A model generated the notes under the pieces. The model had not been told where the DNA came from, did not search any database, and saw nothing but the letters and a program-made list of their open reading frames with translations. This document shows positions 27,557 to 35,390 of a stretch of DNA of 64,000 nucleotides, one piece after another. Origin of the DNA: Chitinophagaceae bacterium (GTDB lineage: Bacteria > Bacteroidota > Bacteroidia > Chitinophagales > Chitinophagaceae); the NCBI GenBank assembly GCA_013140985.1, contig JABFRU010000005.1, positions 56,709 through 120,708 on the forward strand, written 5' to 3'. A program made the translations under genes and the position numbers. How positions within the stretch are numbered: position 1 is the first letter of the stretch; the number at the start of each line of letters is the position of its first letter.

Positions 27557-28723
27557 TTAGTCAGTAATGTCTTTCAGTTCTCTTTCTATCTGTTTAATGG
27601 TAGGCAGTTTGCCTTTCATTTTTCCGGGTACAGATTCGGTGAGCTGGTATTCGCTTACACCAATTGGTTTACCAATATTCTTTAATGAATACTCCACTAT
27701 CAGCTTCCCGGCTTTTTTACAAAGCAATAAACCAATAGATGGCTGGTCTTCTTTGCTTTTCAATTGGGCATCCACGGCAGACAGGTAAAAGTTGAGCTTG
27801 CCTGCGTACTCCGGTTTAAAGTTATCAATCTTTAGCTCCACCACCACATAGCAGTGGAGTTTGGTATGGTAGAACAAGAGGTCGAGAAAAAAATCTTCCT
27901 TATCTACTACCAGTAATTGCTGGCGGCCAATAAAGGCAAAGCCTGCGCCGAGTTCCAATAGAAATTTTATGAGATGGTCAGTTAGTGCGGTTTCCAAATC
28001 CCTTTCGCTGGCTTGTTCTCCCAATTGCAAAAAATCGAAATTGTACGGATTTTTTAGTAGTTCATTTGCCAGGTCGCTTTGTGGTTTTGGTAAGGTATAT
28101 TCAAAATTGGTAAGTGCTTTGCCTTTTCGTTTGTACAGTCCGCTTTCCAGTTGGTGTACCAGTACAGAGCGGCTCCAGTTGTGCTGGGTAGTTTGTGCAA
28201 TGTAGAAGAGGGCTTCTTCTATATTTTTACATTTAGTAATGATTTGTAAATGATGGCCCCAGGGAATGGTTGATAAAAAAGCCGGTATTTGGTCAACAGG
28301 TTGTTGACTTAATTGTGCCACAACTTGTGGCAGTTTTTTCTTTTGCTTTAGTCCAACAGCTTGTTGGAGTAATTGGGCAACAGGTTGTTGCCTTTTTACA
28401 TTTTCTTCTAATTGAGCAACAACTTGTTGCCCAATTGAGGCGCTGGAATTATAGAAAGAAACCCAGCGGCGTATATACTTCAGGTTGGTATGGGAAAAGC
28501 CTTTTATATCGGGAAATTCGGCTGATAAATCATCGGCCAGTTTATATAACCATCCGTCGCCCCAGTTAGCCAGTTTTTCCTTATCCAAAATTTCGGTTCC
28601 AATATCCCAATAAAGTGCAAGCAATTCTGCATTTACATTCAATGCTGCTTTCATCTGCGCAGAACGAACCCGTTCTTTCAGTTGCTGCACCCATTGTATA
28701 TATGCTCTTTCTGGTTTTGCCAT
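27557..28723 (-). CDS. DUF1016 (YhcG-type) PD-(D/E)xK nuclease
   Basis: 388 residues. The N-terminal DUF1016_N part (NAELLALYWDIGTEI, GFSHTNLKYIRRW) is a helical, winged-helix-like region; the C-terminal nuclease core has LDLLFYHTKLHCYVVVELK, the D...ExK active-site pattern, then GKLNFYLSAVD. YhcG-like proteins are widespread next to restriction genes and are predicted Holliday-type or structure-specific nucleases. Residues about 98-144 form a Gln/Val-rich linker encoded by five palindromes, described separately. The ATG directly follows the helicase stop with no gap, so translation is probably coupled. Confidence 0.9.
   Translation of the reverse strand: MAKPERAYIQWVQQLKERVRSAQMKAALNVNAELLALYWDIGTEILDKEKLANWGDGWLYKLADDLSAEFPDIKGFSHTNLKYIRRWVSFYNSSASIGQQVVAQLEENVKRQQPVAQLLQQAVGLKQKKKLPQVVAQLSQQPVDQIPAFLSTIPWGHHLQIITKCKNIEEALFYIAQTTQHNWSRSVLVHQLESGLYKRKGKALTNFEYTLPKPQSDLANELLKNPYNFDFLQLGEQASERDLETALTDHLIKFLLELGAGFAFIGRQQLLVVDKEDFFLDLLFYHTKLHCYVVVELKIDNFKPEYAGKLNFYLSAVDAQLKSKEDQPSIGLLLCKKAGKLIVEYSLKNIGKPIGVSEYQLTESVPGKMKGKLPTIKQIERELKDITD
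28292..28430 (-). repeat. Five in-frame 15-17-bp palindromes inside the DUF1016 gene
   Basis: Units at 28292-28308, 28316-28332, 28352-28368, 28376-28392 and 28416-28430 each read as 7-base arms around a 3-base centre (GGT, ACT, GCT, GGT, ACT). Outer arm bases differ between units but stay complementary, for example GTC/GAC, TCC/GGA and GGC/GCC. Centres are 24, 36, 24 and 39 bases apart, so the reading frame is kept. The encoded peptides read like PQVVAQL, SQQPVDQ and LQQAVGL. Confidence 0.85.
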
Positions 28724-31700
28724 TTACAGGGAAAAAGTTTCAGTAATAATGATATCGGGCTTGTCGGTTACTTCCACCGGCAGGTCATACTGCAATGCTT
28801 CTATATCATCTTCATCAGCATCGGGGTGCACATATTTTACAGCCAGTTGTATCACCAGGTTTTCCGCCTGGTGCAGTTTGATTTCATTTTTATCATACTT
28901 CAGCCGCAGTTTACGCAGTTCATTAGCAAGATTTGTAATGGTTCCTTTTTCCAGCAACTCCAGTAAATTAGTGCAGGCCTGCCTGAATTTTTCATCTGCA
29001 CTATCTGTGCGCAAATCCCGCAAAAATTTTTTTGCCCTGTTGGTGTTGGCATCTTTATGCTCTCCCGAAACAGGATCGGCAGAACCTAATAATAAATCCT
29101 GCTCAAACCTGTTGACAGCTTTTTGCACCTGCTCATGATGATAATCGGGCAGTGCAATACTTAATTCATTATTCTTTGCTTCAAATAATTCGGCTGCTTC
29201 GACAAAATTGAGTGGTTCTGTTTTGCCCCCGCTTACTACTTTGTAAAACTCCATTTTGTAAGAAGATTTTAAAAAAATAAGCGATCCTCCCGCAATTACT
29301 TTTTTGCCTGCTTTCTGGGGATCTCTTGCGGTTCTTGCCTTAAGGGGCAGAGCTTTGATTCGCTTGAATTCTTTTTCATTATTTGTTTTAAAGTTCCTGA
29401 TAACTTCCAGGTACTTTAACCGCTTGTCTTCATCTTCCGGTATGCCCTTAATATGCAGTTTGACCTGTTCCAATACTTCTTCGATAGTATATATCTGCGC
29501 ATCTTCACCATAAGCAGTATGAAAACCCTGCAATTTTATATAAGCATTATTATATAAGCTTACCAGTTCATTACTCTGGCGGGAAGGATAAAATGCATAG
29601 TTATAAATCATATCGGCTGTGCTGCCAATACGGTTAATCCTTCCAATACGCTGCATCAGTTTGGTAGCATTCCAGGGAGTATCATAATTTACAATCAGGT
29701 TGGCCCGGTGCATGTTCACACCTTCGGCCAATACTTCAGTGCTGATGATAAAATCATAATCATACTTCCACTCTTTGATGTTGGCATCAAAATTATCCTG
29801 TATGGTATCCTGTAATGACTTCCTGTTTTCAGACGAAACGGATAACAGCTTGCTGTAGCCTTCGTCTTCCATTTTTTGCGTAAGATATTTTGCTGTTTCT
29901 TTTGATTCAGTGAAAATGACCAATTTGCCGGAGGGGTTTAAATCCTTCCGCAACAGTTCTGTTTGCAGTAAATGAAGAAACACATCCCACTTGGGGTCTT
30001 GTTCCACCCTGGTCCATTCTTCACAAAGTGTGGTGAGTGATTCAATATCTTTTTTCAGGTTAGGAAGAAAATCCTCTTTAAAATCTTCTGGTGTAAAAAT
30101 CTGGTTGCGGGGATTTCTTTCAGATAGTTCTAAAATATATTCTTCAATTTCTTCATCAGTCCAGTCTTTATTCATCAACTCATTTACCTGGGCATCGGGA
30201 GCAATATACACTTTGCCCTTAGCAAACATGTCAATCATTCTTTCGGTAGATGTTTTAAAATTTCCCAACGATATTTTGAAAGCAGTGAAGGAACTCTCCA
30301 ATCTTTTTACCAGTTGGGTCATAATAATCTGACCCAATGTTAATGAGGCCCTGTCAGCCTGGGTATAGAATTTTTCTTTTACCTCGGGCAACAACCCCGC
30401 AATGGCTTTGTAACGATAATAGCCAATTCTGTTTTCATCTACAAGGTAAGCGATGGTTTGATAAAAGAGTACTTCTAAGTCTTTATCCATTTCATACTCT
30501 ACAGCCTTAGGGTCTGCAATTTCGGGAAAGCGGATGCCCTGCTCTGTCAGGTCTTTTAAATAGTCTTTGTAGTTTTTTACATCTGTCCTGGTACGACGAA
30601 CCGTAATCTGCTGCAATACTTTATCCCTGATAGCAGCATAAATATTTCTCAGCTCATTGATATCGGGTCGTCCTGTTACTTTCGCAGCTGCTAATACCGC
30701 TTTATACTTTTTAATTAAAGGGGCAAAAAATCCCTGCAGGTTAGTAACATCTAATGTTGACTTTCTTGCATCCGTAAAAAGCTGAAGCTGGTAATAAATA
30801 TCTTCGGGCCTGTTATTTAATGGAGTGGCAGATATAAGAATTATTTTTTTCTGCCGGCCTGATACATTTCCTTCCACGGCTCTTGGTGTTTTGCAAATAG
30901 TTTGCAGCTGGTCAAACATCTGCGATCTATGGTTGCGGAATTTATGTGCCTCATCTACCAGCACAAGATCATAATCTTCTTTTGGCCAAAACTCCTCATT
31001 TTTATTTTCCAAAATCTTATGTAAGCTGCCGTTGCTTACAAATTCAGTATGCCGGTCCAATCCGAATTGAGAAAACGTTTTCTTCCATGTTCTCTCCAAA
31101 GCCGGAGGGAAGACAACAAGTATTTTAGTATTTAATGTTCCATTTGAAATAAGAAAGCGTTTGGCAATCATGCTTGCCACCACCGTTTTTCCAAGGCCAA
31201 CCACATCTGCAAGCATGAAACCATTGTGATCAAGTAACATCTGGTAACCCTGGTTGACAGCATCTACCTGGTAACTTAGTTTTTTAAAATTTTGAGGTAA
31301 ATCGCCAACTGAGTCGGGATCGTAATCAATATTTTTCCCGAAGTATTCAATGAGCAGTTTAATATAAATTTCAAATGGAGTGTAAAGCTGCCCAATATGT
31401 GTTTTTGATTTTACCCGGGTTAAATCCGCCGGCAGGATTTCTTCGCCATCTCCCCATAATTTTTTAAATTCTTCTTCTGCAAATTTTACTTCGTCATAAT
31501 CCCTGAGGCAAACATTAAATTCATAATTGGCAGTATCATGTGTTCCCAGTCCTGCGTCGGTAAGATTAGAGGAGCCGGTAATCACTTCGCCCCCGGAATA
31601 CTCATTAAATTTCTCAGGAAGGAAAATATAAATCTTGGCATGAAGTTTTTTTGTTTTATGTATTCTTATCTGTAGTTTTTTATCCATGACGTCCTGCATA

Positions 31701-32038
31701 AAGAGCAGAATACCGTCTTCAACCTCTTTTGAGTATTCTGCATCTTTAATATCTTTTTGCATCCATTTTACAAACTCATCCCTGCTTTTTTCGGGATCAC
31801 CAAAAAACATCAATCCTCTTTTTTTTGCTTCTGCACTGATCGCATCCACATTAATACCAACCAGAATTTTTACTTCCGCTACTTTTTGTAAATGCTCCCT
31901 AATAGTAAAGTAGCCAGATGACCGGAAATAACCCACTACAGCATGAAAAGCGTAGATATTAGCGATATGTTCAAAAGCGCCTCTGAACTTTTTGAGTAAT
32001 GAATTACCGTTATCGTTAGTGAAAAATTTGGTTGACAT
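28724..32038 (-). CDS. PLD-SNF2 helicase fusion, first gene of the defence operon
   Basis: 1104 residues. An N-terminal phospholipase D-like domain (about 20-195) has LHAKIYIF near 132 and ITGSSNLTDAGLG near 157, the HxK...GSSN active-site pattern. An SF2/SNF2 helicase follows: Walker A DVVGLGKTV near 281, DEAH box VLVDEAHKFRN near 361, ISATPLNN near 408, and motif VI QRIGRINR near 796. The C-terminal 250 residues are helical. Known PLD-SNF2 fusions in defence loci are thought to move along and cut DNA; this is inferred here. It starts the operon 78 bases downstream of two stem-loops, and its stop abuts the DUF1016 start. Confidence 0.9.
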   Translation of the reverse strand: MSTKFFTNDNGNSLLKKFRGAFEHIANIYAFHAVVGYFRSSGYFTIREHLQKVAEVKILVGINVDAISAEAKKRGLMFFGDPEKSRDEFVKWMQKDIKDAEYSKEVEDGILLFMQDVMDKKLQIRIHKTKKLHAKIYIFLPEKFNEYSGGEVITGSSNLTDAGLGTHDTANYEFNVCLRDYDEVKFAEEEFKKLWGDGEEILPADLTRVKSKTHIGQLYTPFEIYIKLLIEYFGKNIDYDPDSVGDLPQNFKKLSYQVDAVNQGYQMLLDHNGFMLADVVGLGKTVVASMIAKRFLISNGTLNTKILVVFPPALERTWKKTFSQFGLDRHTEFVSNGSLHKILENKNEEFWPKEDYDLVLVDEAHKFRNHRSQMFDQLQTICKTPRAVEGNVSGRQKKIILISATPLNNRPEDIYYQLQLFTDARKSTLDVTNLQGFFAPLIKKYKAVLAAAKVTGRPDINELRNIYAAIRDKVLQQITVRRTRTDVKNYKDYLKDLTEQGIRFPEIADPKAVEYEMDKDLEVLFYQTIAYLVDENRIGYYRYKAIAGLLPEVKEKFYTQADRASLTLGQIIMTQLVKRLESSFTAFKISLGNFKTSTERMIDMFAKGKVYIAPDAQVNELMNKDWTDEEIEEYILELSERNPRNQIFTPEDFKEDFLPNLKKDIESLTTLCEEWTRVEQDPKWDVFLHLLQTELLRKDLNPSGKLVIFTESKETAKYLTQKMEDEGYSKLLSVSSENRKSLQDTIQDNFDANIKEWKYDYDFIISTEVLAEGVNMHRANLIVNYDTPWNATKLMQRIGRINRIGSTADMIYNYAFYPSRQSNELVSLYNNAYIKLQGFHTAYGEDAQIYTIEEVLEQVKLHIKGIPEDEDKRLKYLEVIRNFKTNNEKEFKRIKALPLKARTARDPQKAGKKVIAGGSLIFLKSSYKMEFYKVVSGGKTEPLNFVEAAELFEAKNNELSIALPDYHHEQVQKAVNRFEQDLLLGSADPVSGEHKDANTNRAKKFLRDLRTDSADEKFRQACTNLLELLEKGTITNLANELRKLRLKYDKNEIKLHQAENLVIQLAVKYVHPDADEDDIEALQYDLPVEVTDKPDIIITETFSL

Positions 32039-32115
32039 CCAGAAGATTACTTAATGAATCACAAAATAAGGAAAGATGAGAACGAACAGACCAAAGCAAT
32101 ATAAACGATTTTTGT

Positions 32116-32168
32116 ATCCTCTAACAGACTTAGAGGATGGTTTCAGCATACCGCAAGTATAGCTGAAA
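32116..32168 (-). promoter_or_regulatory. Two adjacent stem-loops upstream of the defence operon
   Basis: ATCCTCTAA (32116-32124) pairs perfectly with TTAGAGGAT (32130-32138) around five bases. Two bases further, TTTCAGCATAC (32141-32151) pairs with GTAT-A-GCTGAAA (32157-32168) with one bulge. No T-tract follows on either strand, so these are not simple terminators. They lie 78-130 bases upstream of the helicase ATG, where a leader or operator would be. Confidence 0.6.
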
Positions 32169-32248
32169 CAAGAGTGGTGCACCCGATGCCCAAAAGCAAA
32201 CAACGAAACCCCATTCATCATTCCTGCAAAACATCCTGCAATTTTTTT

Positions 32249-32278
32249 TTGCCGGGTAAGATCTTAGTTCTACATTAG
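32249..32278 (+). promoter_or_regulatory. Candidate Bacteroidota promoter for the gene at 32313
   Basis: TTG at 32249-32251, exactly 19 bases, then TACATTAG at 32271-32278 against the consensus TAnnTTTG (one mismatch). The predicted start would leave a leader of about 25-30 bases before the ATG at 32313. Confidence 0.5.
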
Positions 32279-32312
32279 GTAAACCACTTTTTTAAACATT
32301 AAACCTTTTATT

Positions 32313-32828
32313 ATGGCATCAAATGTCCCCCTCACCATCCAGACAGGCGTTACACAGAACTATGGCAGCTATATTGTCATCGGTTCAAATGCATTGGCCC
32401 TGAATTACCAATTGCAAAATATTTACTGGGCTGTTGTTGTTGACAGGTCCAACCTCAACGTTGTGCAGAATTTTACATTTACCGACAACCAGAATGTGCC
32501 GTCGCAGCTAACGCCTTATATCGGCAACCCGCAGTACATTCTGATACTGACCACACAAAATCTCAGCTCCACCAACCTGCCCGCAGGCAATTTTTACCAG
32601 CTGCTGGTAAAAGAAGGCGCCGGCGTTCAGTTGCAGCGGCTGGAGCAGATCTACGAAGCGCTCAGTTGCGGCACCTGGGGCTGGATGGGTTACACCCTTG
32701 TGGCAGTGCTCGATAACAGCACAAGCTATGAATCTGCCGAATTTTATGATAATGCTTTTGTTACTACGCTGCAACTGATACCCGTCCAGGTGGGTTCAGG
32801 TGTTTTATACACGCCTGCCACACTGTAA
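32313..32828 (+). CDS. Hypothetical protein, beta-rich, with an ILEI-like pattern
   Basis: 171 residues, no signal peptide. The centre reads YWAVVVDRSNLNVVQNFTF, YILILTTQNLS and GYTLVAVLDN. This resembles the ILEI/GG-type fold in which a value-added strand, then a loop, then VLD repeats, but I cannot confirm the family. One Cys is present (SCGTWGWMG). It is co-directional with the glycosyltransferase gene, three bases away, so the two form an operon, and it may be the protein that the following enzymes act on. No function is established. Confidence 0.6.
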   Translation: MASNVPLTIQTGVTQNYGSYIVIGSNALALNYQLQNIYWAVVVDRSNLNVVQNFTFTDNQNVPSQLTPYIGNPQYILILTTQNLSSTNLPAGNFYQLLVKEGAGVQLQRLEQIYEALSCGTWGWMGYTLVAVLDNSTSYESAEFYDNAFVTTLQLIPVQVGSGVLYTPATL

Positions 32829-32831
32829 AAA

Positions 32832-34055
32832 ATGAGTAAACAGGTCAGCAAGAAAAATAAACCAACCGTTGTTGCGGTTGGTTTATTTATTCCGGGCAAT
32901 TCCTTCACAAGGGTATTTGCATCGCTGTTTGAATGGCTGTCGGGTGATTACGATATCCACTGGCTGGGCATTGCCTACAAAGGACCCGTTACAAAAAAAG
33001 AAAATTATACGCTTCATCCCTGCAATGTGAACGGCGGAGATATTTATGGCGCATACGGCGCTGCTGCACTGGCGGCTGAACTTCATGCAAACACATTGTG
33101 GCTGCTGAATGATTTTTACCTGCTGAAAAACTATGCACAGGCCTGGCTGCCATTGAAACAAAAAGGCATACGGCTGCTGGCTTATGTGCCGCTTGACGGC
33201 TGCATAACCCATGTTTCCATTGTGCAGGATTGTTTTTTCTTAGATGACCTTGTTTTGTACAATCAATGGGCGCTGGATGAAGTGCAGCAGGCGATAGCAC
33301 AGTTCAAACAGCAAAGACCGGGAGAGGAATTCACTGTTCCCCGGCTTCATTACCGCTATCACGGTGTGGACAGGAAAACATTTTATCCGTCAGCCGAAAA
33401 AAAACAGGAAGGGCTGCTAAAAGAGAAACTGTTTAAAATGAACGATGCGGCGGAAAGTATTTTTATTTTAAATGCCAACCGCTATAATGAAAGAAAAGAT
33501 ATTGAAACAACCATAGAAGCATTCGCCAAGGCATTGCCGCATTTTACCAAACCGGCATGCCTCTGCCTGCACACACCCAACCTGGAGCCGTATATAAAAG
33601 AAAAATTACTGGCCGTTATTGAAAGCAGCGGTGCAGCAAAAAAAATCCTGCTGAACCCGCTGGGCGATGAATACATTGATGATGCCCAACTGGTGAACCT
33701 CTACCGGGCCTGCGCTACCGGCATCAACACAAGCCTCGGCGAAGGATGGGGGATGATCAGTTTTGAACATGCTGCCTGCGGCGCCGCACAGATAGTGCCC
33801 GGCCACACGGCCCCCGCAGAAGTATGGGATAAGGCCGCTGTAGTTATCAATAAAGACAAACCTGTTACACTCTCCACCAATCCTTTTCAGATGTATGCAG
33901 TAAGCCGTGATGAACTGGCAGCGCAATTAGTGAAGCTGGTGAATGACGAAACCTTTCTTGCTGACGTGTCGGAAAGATGTTACCGGCATGTTGCCGGAAA
34001 CCAGTTTCGCTGGGATGCTATTGCAGCGCAGTGGAAAGAACTGCTGACAAACTGA
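32832..34055 (+). CDS. Glycosyltransferase, GT-B fold (GT4-like)
   Basis: 407 residues, cytoplasmic. The N-terminal half has GLFIPGNSFTRVFASL and HYRYHGVDRKTFYP, a typical HGVD sugar-nucleotide region; the C-terminal half has LNANRYNERKDIETTIEAF and GEGWGMISFEHAACG, the E-x7-E-like element of GT4 enzymes that binds the nucleotide sugar. It probably adds a sugar to a surface glycan or protein; donor and acceptor are unknown. It starts three bases after the stop of the small hypothetical gene and is followed by a 243-base stretch without a supported gene. Confidence 0.85.
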   Translation: MSKQVSKKNKPTVVAVGLFIPGNSFTRVFASLFEWLSGDYDIHWLGIAYKGPVTKKENYTLHPCNVNGGDIYGAYGAAALAAELHANTLWLLNDFYLLKNYAQAWLPLKQKGIRLLAYVPLDGCITHVSIVQDCFFLDDLVLYNQWALDEVQQAIAQFKQQRPGEEFTVPRLHYRYHGVDRKTFYPSAEKKQEGLLKEKLFKMNDAAESIFILNANRYNERKDIETTIEAFAKALPHFTKPACLCLHTPNLEPYIKEKLLAVIESSGAAKKILLNPLGDEYIDDAQLVNLYRACATGINTSLGEGWGMISFEHAACGAAQIVPGHTAPAEVWDKAAVVINKDKPVTLSTNPFQMYAVSRDELAAQLVKLVNDETFLADVSERCYRHVAGNQFRWDAIAAQWKELLTN

Positions 34056-34298
34056 AATCAATAAGGAACATTGCTTTCGCCCCGGAGAAAATTACAACCG
34101 CCTGGTGCCTGCACTGCTATCCATATTTTTACTGATCGCCGTCTCCGTTTCAATGAACCGGGTTTTATGGCTGCAGTGGTTCACTGCAAGCGGCCAATGT
34201 GCCGGATGAGCTGGAAAAAAAGAATGGTATGGTTTACTGCCAGGCATTGCCGGCTATGAAAATAATTTACATTTACACATCCGCATAAAAATGTTACC

Positions 34299-34979
34299 AT
34301 GAGCCAGCAGTTTCATCATATCCCTTCTTTACTTAAGCCGGAAGAACTGATCACACTTGATGTGCTTATACAGAAAGCAAATTTTGTGGATGGAAAGGCT
34401 ACGGCAAGTATGGCAGCGAAAGAAGTGAAAAACAACCAGCAATTAGATAACTCAAGCCCGGAGGCCATGAATGCTATCCAGCAACTGCTGACGAATGCTG
34501 TTATGTCAAGTCCTTATTTCAATGCAGCGGCACAACCAAAAAAGATACATCCGTTTATTGTCAGCAAATACGGACCCCGCCAGTTTTATGGCTGGCATGT
34601 GGATAGCCCCATCATGGGCGACCCGGCCATACGAACCGACCTGGCCATGACAATTTTTTTAAACGACCCGGCAACGTATGAAGGCGGTGAGCTGATGATA
34701 CAAACGTCCGGCGGCGCCGTGGCCATGAAACCTGCCAAAGGCGATGCTGTATTGTATCCCTGCCAGTTCCTGCATTGTGTAAATGAAATAAAAAGCGGTG
34801 AACGTATGGCGGCAGTTACCTGGATACAAAGTAATATTCAATCGTCCGAACAAAGACAGTTATTGTTTGAACTGAACCAGGTACATGCGGCGCTGAACCA
34901 GCGGGACAAACATGCACCGGAAACCAACCTGATGCTGCAGGCCTATTCCAATCTTTTCAGAATGTGGGCGGATGTGTGA
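34299..34979 (+). CDS. PKHD-type 2-oxoglutarate/Fe(II) hydroxylase (PiuC/YbiX-like)
   Basis: 226 residues. YGWHVDSPIM carries the H-x-D iron ligands; the distal His and the 2-oxoglutarate-binding Arg are in LHCVNEIKSGERMAAVTW. GPRQFYGWHVD and EGGEL are hallmarks of PKHD-type hydroxylases. The protein would hydroxylate a peptide, amino acid or siderophore using oxygen and 2-oxoglutarate. Its place between a glycosyltransferase and the AspH/sulfotransferase block suggests a modification role, but in other bacteria the family is tied to iron uptake, so both are open. The 243 bases upstream of it hold nothing I can support. Confidence 0.88.
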   Translation: MSQQFHHIPSLLKPEELITLDVLIQKANFVDGKATASMAAKEVKNNQQLDNSSPEAMNAIQQLLTNAVMSSPYFNAAAQPKKIHPFIVSKYGPRQFYGWHVDSPIMGDPAIRTDLAMTIFLNDPATYEGGELMIQTSGGAVAMKPAKGDAVLYPCQFLHCVNEIKSGERMAAVTWIQSNIQSSEQRQLLFELNQVHAALNQRDKHAPETNLMLQAYSNLFRMWADV

Positions 34980-35079
34980 GGGAGAGTCGGGAGTCCGGAG
35001 TCGTGTCTTAAAGAACGGGATTGCCTTACAGGATTGAATGCTGCGGGTTATGTTTTCTTATAACGATCTGTTTTAGAAA

Positions 35080-35286
35080 AAACCTTATCATCACAATTTA
35101 TGATGACATGGTTCTTTATTCTTTAGTTGAGAGCCGGAACATAAAGTCTTTAGGGAAGCGGTCTAAATTTCTTTTAACCGCCTGGTTCATCACTCTTGTT
35201 TCAACAGAGTACAATTCAGCAAGGTCAAAATCAAACATTATTTTCTGACCCCGCACTTCGTAAATTTTGTCATGTGACCGAAAATA
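35080..35286 (-). pseudogene. Degraded ORF6N-domain gene
   Basis: On the minus strand the frame reads [20 protein letters not shown], then [19 protein letters not shown], then [11 protein letters not shown] and a stop (TAA at 35116-35118). This is the conserved ORF6N signature seen in phage-type DNA-binding proteins. The normal continuation is lost: after the stop, RTMSS-stop-IVMI recalls TMSSQIVM with a second nonsense change. No start or C-terminal part survives. It is the only thing I can support in 34980-35390, and a plus-strand open frame there is its shadow. Confidence 0.75.
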
Positions 35287-35390
35287 AGAGAAGGAGATAA
35301 TTCATGGTAATTTCCCGGGCCGGGGTTCACAAATAATTAAAAGATCCCAGTAAAAAGGTTCGCCCGTATGAACTATCATCTATGAACCAT

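Noticed and set aside
18345..32038. Assigning the operon to BREX or DISARM
   Set aside because: A PglX-sized methyltransferase and an SNF2 helicase are shared features, but no PglZ, BrxC, BrxL, DrmA or DrmB-like gene is present in or beside the operon.
34071..34259. 62-residue plus-strand open frame between the glycosyltransferase and PKHD genes
   Set aside because: Basic, Cys/Arg-rich translation with no recognisable pattern and no start context; treated as non-coding.
35021..35248. 75-residue plus-strand open frame in the 35 kb gap
   Set aside because: It lies antisense to the ORF6N relic, which explains the sequence better; it has no family resemblance or ribosome site.
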